In this document: positions 6,906 through 10,643 of the stretch, piece by piece | Position numbering within the stretch: the stretch's first letter is position 1 | Layout of the letters: each line of letters begins with the position of its first letter | Assembly: GCA_900549655.1 (NCBI GenBank) | Contig: UROZ01000066.1 | Coordinates: 1 to 10,643, forward strand | Direction: 5' to 3' | DNA length: 10,643 bases | Source: an uncultured Collinsella sp. | GTDB taxonomy: Bacteria; Actinomycetota; Coriobacteriia; Coriobacteriales; Coriobacteriaceae | The notes under the pieces: generated by a model | The model's database searches: none | What the model was told of the DNA's origin: nothing | The model's input: the letters and a program-made list of their open reading frames with translations, nothing else | Translations under genes and position numbers: made by a program

Positions 6906-7373
6906 ATGAACAGTGCAAGCGCCAAGCGTATCGACATCATCTCGGACACCCACGGCTATTTGTCTCCTGCGCTCCTGGACGAGCTTGAGGGCGCGGATCT
7001 GATTATCCACGCCGGCGACCTCACGTCAGAGATGGACTACGAGCACCTATGCACCATCGCCCCCGTGCGGGCCGTACTGGGCAACAACGATTACTACCGC
7101 GACTACGGTCCCGATGTAGACCGTCTTGCGCTCTTTACCTACGAAGGCCTCAAATTCGCCGTAGCCCACTACCGCGAAGACCTTCCGGTGGGATCCGTAG
7201 ACGTAGCCATCAACGGCCACACCCACGTAACCAAAGAAGCCCAAGTGGGCCGTTGCTTAGTCCTCAACCCGGGCAGCGCCAGCTACCCCAGAGGCACCCG
7301 AGGCCCCACCATGGCCAGAATGCTAGTAAAAGACGGCAAGATCATAAGCACCAAGTTTATTGACCTAGACTAA
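6906..7373 (+). CDS. YfcE/MJ0936-type metallophosphoesterase
   Basis: A 155-residue, single-domain calcineurin-like phosphoesterase of the small YfcE class. Metal-binding motifs appear in family order: SDTHG (D14, H16), HAGD (D38), GNND (N60 to D62), AHY (H88), GHTH (H105, H107), then the NPGS turn (121-124). These enzymes use two divalent metals to hydrolyse phosphodiester bonds; the natural substrate is usually unknown and no role is assigned. The third histidine motif is AHY rather than the more common HG. ATG 6906 follows GGAAGGG (6894-6900) by 5 bp. The gene is flanked by terminators on both sides and so is likely transcribed alone. Codon use changes from about base 7060: GTA, GAA, CTA, AGA and ATA appear repeatedly, unlike the first third and the neighbouring genes. 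Confidence 0.92.
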   Translation: MNSASAKRIDIISDTHGYLSPALLDELEGADLIIHAGDLTSEMDYEHLCTIAPVRAVLGNNDYYRDYGPDVDRLALFTYEGLKFAVAHYREDLPVGSVDVAINGHTHVTKEAQVGRCLVLNPGSASYPRGTRGPTMARMLVKDGKIISTKFIDLD

Positions 7374-7380
7374 CCGCAAC

Positions 7381-7417
7381 AAAAACGGGGGATGTAAAAC
7401 CGCATCTCCCGTTTTTT
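7381..7417 (+). terminator. Intrinsic terminator after the metallophosphoesterase
   Basis: The C-G-rich arm 7386-7394 pairs with 7403-7411 (9 bp, one G-U) and is extended by A-T pairs from the flanking A run (7381-7385) and T run (7412-7417). The loop is 8 bases. Because A's precede and T's follow, it could stop transcription in both directions. Confidence 0.9.
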
Positions 7418-7537
7418 ATGAGCCAAAGGCCGAGTTTCAACAAGAATAATCAGACCAATCCCACCGCGGAGAACGGGGACCTCGAGCCGCGGAAGCGGCG
7501 AGGAGCAAGAACTGTTTGGACAAAGTGACGGCAGGGA
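7418..7537 (+). other. Gene-free G/C-rich stretch with a small GGAA-loop hairpin
   Basis: No credible coding region is seen: open frames here are short, lack ribosome sites and have no recognisable protein. Bases 7480-7484 (CCTCG) pair with 7499-7503 (CGAGG), and CCGC (7487-7490) pairs with GCGG (7495-7498), closing a GGAA tetraloop with a 2-base AG bulge on one side. GGAA belongs to the stable GNRA loop class if this is transcribed on the + strand. The stretch leads directly into the long palindrome at 7538-7677. Confidence 0.5.
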
Positions 7538-7677
7538 GGGTCTCCGGGGCTGAGGGCGGGGGTTAAGTTTGTCGCGAGTTCCGCACGCAAAGGAAAGCAC
7601 TTAATGTGCTTTCCGTCTTGCGCAGGACTGTAGAGCAGCAAACTTAACCCGCCCCGGCCCCCGATGGCCCCAGACCG
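7538..7677. repeat. Long imperfect palindrome, possible MITE/REP-like element or structured RNA
   Basis: Nested complementary arms share nearly one centre (about 7603-7608). They are: 7539-7543 with 7672-7676 (5 bp); 7546-7550 with 7667-7671 (5 bp); the main arms 7560-7571 with 7639-7650 (12 bp perfect, reading GGGTTAAGTTTG); 7577-7582 with 7625-7629 (one bulge); 7586-7590 with 7618-7622 (5 bp); and a perfect 9-bp hairpin 7592-7600 / 7606-7614 with loop TTAAT. No T run follows, so it is not a normal terminator. The size and nested symmetry suit a miniature inverted-repeat or REP-type element, or a folded RNA. No coding sequence or known family was recognised, and only one copy is in the window. 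Confidence 0.7.
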
Positions 7678-7716
7678 GCGGGATGGACCAGTTCAGATGG
7701 GGCTTTGATGCATGGG

Positions 7717-7745
7717 TGGTCTGTTGGTGGGCAAATGGGTATCAT
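7717..7745 (+). promoter_or_regulatory. Putative rnj promoter
   Basis: GGG is followed by TATCAT (7740-7745), the fourth instance of a GGG-plus-Pribnow pattern in this window. The only hexamer at 17-bp spacing is TGGTCT (7717-7722), a poor -35. Transcription near 7752 would give a leader of about 110 nt. A second possible -10, TATGAT, lies at 7768-7773, so the start site is uncertain. Confidence 0.4.
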
Positions 7746-7789
7746 ACTGTGGTTACTGCGTCGACTCTATGATGCATGTTTGTACGTTC

Positions 7790-7822
7790 CCGACGGTCGG
7801 TTTGCCAGAAGCGCCCCGTCGG
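7790..7822 (+). promoter_or_regulatory. Hairpin in the rnj 5' leader
   Basis: CCGACGG (7790-7796) and CCGTCGG (7816-7822) form a perfect 7-bp stem with a 19-base loop, followed by TTGTTT. It lies 42 bp before the rnj start codon and would be in the leader of either candidate promoter. The T run is too broken for a confident terminator; it could be a stability or regulatory element. Confidence 0.4.
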
Positions 7823-7864
7823 TTGTTTCAGACCCGTTTCGAAGAAAGGAAACAACACTAACCT

Positions 7865-9535
7865 ATGGCAGCTAAAAAATCATCTCCCTTGAAGATCATC
7901 CCGCTCGGCGGCCTTGACGGCATCGGCAAGAACATGACGGTCTTCGAGTGCGGCGACGACATGGTGCTCGTCGACGCTGGCCTCATGTTCCCCGACGACT
8001 CCCAGCCTGGTATCGACCTGGTGCTTCCTGACTACACCTACGTTCTTGAAAACGAGGAGAAGCTCCGCGGTATCGTCGTCACCCACGGCCACGAGGACCA
8101 CACCGGTTCGCTACCGTATCTGCTGCAGGACCTCAACAATAAGGTGCCCATCTTCTCGAGCAAGCTGACGCTTGGCTTTATCGAGGGCAAGCTTTCTGAG
8201 TTCCGCATCCGCGCGCCCAAGTTCCGCGAGGTTAAGGGTGGCAGCCATGTCAACCTCGGCGGCATCTCGCTCGACTTCTTCTCGATGACGCACTCCATCC
8301 CCGGCGCTCTGGGCGTGTTCATTCGCACCAATCAGGGCACCGTTATGCACACCGGCGACTTTAAGCTCGACCAGACGCCCATCGATGGTGTCACGCCCGA
8401 CTATGCCGCTATCAGCCGCTTTGCCAAGCAGGGCATCGACCTGCTGCTTTCCGACTCCACCAACGCCACGGTTCCCGGCTTTACCAAGTCCGAGGCCGAG
8501 GTTGGTCCCAACCTGCTGCATGCCATCAAGAACGCCCCGGGTCGCGTGTTCGTCGCTTCGTTCTCGAGCCATATCCATCGTTTGCAGCAGATCTGCGATG
8601 CCGCCCGCAAGTGCGGCCGTAAGGTCGTTGTGACCGGTCGCTCCATGCTCACCAACACCCGCGTGGCGCGCGAGCTGGGCTACCTCAACATCGACGATGC
8701 CGATATCATCGATGCCTTCGATATCGATAACCTGCCCGACGACAAGATCGTCGTCATGTGCACCGGTTCGCAGGGCGAGCCGCTGTCGGCCCTGTCCCGC
8801 ATGGCCAATGGCGAGCACAAGACGCTCTCTATCCACGAGGGCGATACCGTCATCCTCTCGGCAACTCCCGTTCCCGGCAATGAGAAAGCCGTCCAGCAGG
8901 TCGTCAACAGCCTGGCCAAGCTCGGCTGCGACGTGTGGGATAAGAACCGCGCTCTTGTCCACGTCTCGGGCCACGGTAGCCAGGAGGAGCTCAAGCTCCT
9001 GATGGCCATGGCTAAGCCCACGTACTTTATGCCGGTTCACGGTGAGGCCGTGCATCTGCGCGCCCATGCCCAGCTGGCCCGCAAGATGGGCATCAAGGAC
9101 GATCATATCTTTATTCTCGATAACGGTGACACGCTCGAGATGCGCGGCGGTATCGTCAAACGCGGTACGCCCGTCGAGTCCGGCGTCGTCTACGTCGACG
9201 GCCTGCGTATCGGCGATACCGACCCCATCGTCCTGCGTGATCGTCAGAAGCTCGCCAACGACGGTATGGTTACCGCTGTTGCCATCGTCTCGCTCAAGCA
9301 CAAGAAGATCGAGGCCATCGAGTTCTCGGGCCGCGGCGTCTCGTTTGCCATCGACGACCAGTTCTCCGAGGATGCCTCCGCGTCCATCATGAAGACGATC
9401 GAGAAGGGCAAGTTCTGCTTTACGAGCAGCGCTTCCGATGCCATTCGCAAGGCCGTGCGCGACTCGCTCTCCAACTTTATCTGGAGCCGTACGCGCACTC
9501 GTCCGATGATCATCCCGGTCGTCATGGAGGTTTAG
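7865..9535 (+). CDS. rnj: Ribonuclease J
   Basis: A 556-residue metallo-beta-lactamase/beta-CASP nuclease of normal RNase J length. It acts in mRNA decay and rRNA/5'-end processing, with combined endo- and 5'-to-3' exonuclease activity in characterised relatives. The zinc site is visible in THGHEDHTG (H74, H76, D78, H79), H143 (SMTHSIPG) and D165 (HTGDFKLD), with H392 in FMPVHGE. beta-CASP marks include LLSDSTNA (194-201), CTGSQGEP (299-306) and HVSGHGSQEEL (366-376). The C-terminal RNase J domain follows from about 460. The ATG at 7865 is the only sensible start, but the nearest purine-rich site (AAGGA, ending 7850) is 14 bp away, longer than usual. The gene adjoins the FtsK gene, an order also seen in other Actinobacteria. 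The second open frame opposite it is a codon-bias shadow. Confidence 0.97.
   Translation: MAAKKSSPLKIIPLGGLDGIGKNMTVFECGDDMVLVDAGLMFPDDSQPGIDLVLPDYTYVLENEEKLRGIVVTHGHEDHTGSLPYLLQDLNNKVPIFSSKLTLGFIEGKLSEFRIRAPKFREVKGGSHVNLGGISLDFFSMTHSIPGALGVFIRTNQGTVMHTGDFKLDQTPIDGVTPDYAAISRFAKQGIDLLLSDSTNATVPGFTKSEAEVGPNLLHAIKNAPGRVFVASFSSHIHRLQQICDAARKCGRKVVVTGRSMLTNTRVARELGYLNIDDADIIDAFDIDNLPDDKIVVMCTGSQGEPLSALSRMANGEHKTLSIHEGDTVILSATPVPGNEKAVQQVVNSLAKLGCDVWDKNRALVHVSGHGSQEELKLLMAMAKPTYFMPVHGEAVHLRAHAQLARKMGIKDDHIFILDNGDTLEMRGGIVKRGTPVESGVVYVDGLRIGDTDPIVLRDRQKLANDGMVTAVAIVSLKHKKIEAIEFSGRGVSFAIDDQFSEDASASIMKTIEKGKFCFTSSASDAIRKAVRDSLSNFIWSRTRTRPMIIPVVMEV
9526..9530 (+). promoter_or_regulatory. Shine-Dalgarno site within rnj for the TTG-initiated ftsK
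   Basis: GGAGG sits in the last codons of rnj, 6 bp before TTG 9537. This ideal spacing, and the absence of a suitable ATG or GTG nearby, decide the TTG start and suggest translational coupling with rnj. Confidence 0.75.
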
Positions 9536-9536
9536 T

Positions 9537-10643
9537 TTGGCGCGCGGATCTGCACAAAACGCCAAAGGCAATAAGGCCAACAACCAACCGGCATCTGCTA
9601 AGGGTGCCGGTTCCCATCTGCGTGCCAATAAGGGCCACGAGTCCGAGTTCGATGATTTCGAGCCCTTGGTCGAGCCCTCGGCCAACCGCGATATCGCCGG
9701 CGTGGTCATCGCCGTTTTGGCGATTGCGTCCTTCATTGCCGTGATTTCGCCGGCGACTGCACCCGTTACGGCTGCGGTTGCCGGTTTCTACCACCTGGGC
9801 TTTGGTCTGGGCGCCTACGTGCTGCCGATCGTCATTTTGCTGTTTGCCGCCACGCTCTTTTTAGGTGAGGACTCGCCGCTCAACGCGCGCTCGGTCGCGG
9901 GCGGAGCCGTGGTCTTTATCGCCGTTGTCTCCATTCTTTCTCTGATGTTGCCGGGTACGAGCGACTCGTGTGACCTTATGTTCACGCCGCAAAATTTGTC
10001 CGCCTCGGGTGGCTACATCGGTGCGTTTATTGCGAGTGCGCTGCAGAATGCCCTGGGTAAGCCTATCGCGATGGTGGTCCTGTTGGGTCTGGCCGTCGTT
10101 GGCTTTGTCATCATCGGCTTTTCTGTGGGTGGCGTGCTGCGCTCTGCTCGCGACCGTGCGGCCGATTTTGCCGAGCGCCGTCGTGCCGACGTCAACGCGA
10201 GCCCGTGGGGTGACGACGAAGCCCTGTCGGTGCCCGGCGTTGCCCGTCCGCACCTGAGCATTCTTCGTCAAAAGGGCTCCGATGCTGCCGTGACCACGGT
10301 CATGGGCAACGATGTGGACCCGGTTTTGGACGATGACGACGAGGACGAGGATCCGTTTGTCGACGTGTCCGAGGCCGTGGAAGCTGAGCGGGCCAAGACC
10401 ACACTGTTGCCGCGCCGCCATGCCAAGAAGGGCAAGGCTGCGCCTAAGCTCAATACGAGCGAGCCCGACCCGTCTTGGTCCGATAGCGAGATTGAGCTCA
10501 CTGAGGGCGATGACGAGGACGACGAGGCACCGATTGAGACCGCAAAGACGACTTTGCTGCCGCGTTGCCATGCAAAGCGCGACCAGGTAGCCGGCCAGCT
10601 TTCGATGGAAGACGACCCCGATAAGATCGACGAGTCCGAGCCG
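9537..10643 (+). CDS. ftsK: FtsK/SpoIIIE-type DNA translocase, N-terminal part
   Basis: The gene is open to the window end (369 codons seen; the ATPase motor and gamma domain lie beyond). A basic N-terminal tail (1-35) is followed by four hydrophobic segments at about 53-72, 90-110, 118-139 and 178-200, matching the FtsK 4TM domain that anchors the protein at the division septum. After this comes a charged linker from about 203 with strongly acidic runs (LDDDDEDED at 264-272, GDDEDDE at 324-330). The linker carries a duplicated peptide, AKTTLLPRRHAK (286-297) and AKTTLLPRCHAK (336-347). FtsK pumps DNA during chromosome segregation at division. The assignment rests on the 4TM layout, the linker and the rnj-ftsK neighbourhood, since the motor is not visible. 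Start is TTG 9537, one base after the rnj stop. Confidence 0.85.
   Translation, partial: MARGSAQNAKGNKANNQPASAKGAGSHLRANKGHESEFDDFEPLVEPSANRDIAGVVIAVLAIASFIAVISPATAPVTAAVAGFYHLGFGLGAYVLPIVILLFAATLFLGEDSPLNARSVAGGAVVFIAVVSILSLMLPGTSDSCDLMFTPQNLSASGGYIGAFIASALQNALGKPIAMVVLLGLAVVGFVIIGFSVGGVLRSARDRAADFAERRRADVNASPWGDDEALSVPGVARPHLSILRQKGSDAAVTTVMGNDVDPVLDDDDEDEDPFVDVSEAVEAERAKTTLLPRRHAKKGKAAPKLNTSEPDPSWSDSEIELTEGDDEDDEAPIETAKTTLLPRCHAKRDQVAGQLSMEDDPDKIDESEP
10392..10577 (+). repeat. Duplicated AKTTLLPR-x-HAK peptide in the FtsK linker
   Basis: Two 12-codon units (10392-10427 and 10542-10577) lie exactly 150 bp apart and each follows an acidic run. Eleven of 12 residues are identical, yet the DNA differs mostly at synonymous positions, so the units look old and kept at protein level. 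Confidence 0.8.

Noticed and set aside
7370..7641. Short minus-strand open frames in the gap before rnj
   Set aside because: They run through the terminator and the palindrome, have no ribosome site, and the proline/arginine-rich product resembles nothing known.
7706..7778. Direct repeat TGATGCATG at 7706-7714 and 7770-7778 flanking the rnj promoter
   Set aside because: Only 9 bp, partly the common palindrome ATGCAT, and the promoter position is uncertain; could be chance.
8111..9736. A long open frame of 541 codons on the minus strand across rnj and the start of ftsK
   Set aside because: It lies opposite unmistakable RNase J and FtsK coding sequence, has no recognisable domain, and is low-complexity in the way expected from the antisense of G/C-biased codons.

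Overview
The window looks like chromosomal DNA of a high-GC, anaerobic gut-type Actinobacterium, most likely a Coriobacteriia member such as Collinsella. The evidence is strong G/C preference at third codon positions, tightly packed genes all on the + strand, an rnj-ftsK gene pair as in other Actinobacteria, and paralogous LytS/LytTR two-component pairs. The genus is an inference from style and protein flavour, not a database match.

Layout. Bases 1-922 hold the last 48 codons of a LytS-type sensor kinase and its LytTR response regulator. At 1015-1959 is a protein of the zinc-dependent phospholipase C family without a signal peptide, and at 2061-3320 a UMF1/Atg22-type MFS transporter. Bases 3492-6808 form a probable operon: a GT-A (family 2-like) glycosyltransferase, a complete LytS-type kinase whose start overlaps the glycosyltransferase stop (ATGA), and a second LytTR regulator, closed by a very strong intrinsic terminator (6816-6866). 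A single YfcE-type metallophosphoesterase (6906-7373) follows, with its own terminator (7381-7417). Next comes a gene-free stretch of about 490 bp containing a long imperfect palindrome and other hairpins, then ribonuclease J (7865-9535), and then, one base after its stop, the N-terminal third or so of an FtsK/SpoIIIE DNA translocase that runs off the window.

How the parts may work together. The two kinase/regulator pairs are clearly paralogous: the receiver domains are identical at about half of positions by hand alignment, and the kinase C-termini align. They bracket membrane- or envelope-related genes (lipase-fold protein, transporter, glycosyltransferase), so this may be a duplicated envelope-sensing locus. 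Ribonuclease J and FtsK are housekeeping genes for RNA turnover and chromosome segregation.

Items most worth a second look are the ~140-bp palindrome at 7538-7677, the promoter/palindrome/terminator arrangement ahead of the glycosyltransferase operon, a GGG-plus-Pribnow-box motif found at four gene heads, the glycosyltransferase-LytS coupling, the codon-usage break inside the metallophosphoesterase gene, and a conserved duplicated peptide in the FtsK linker.
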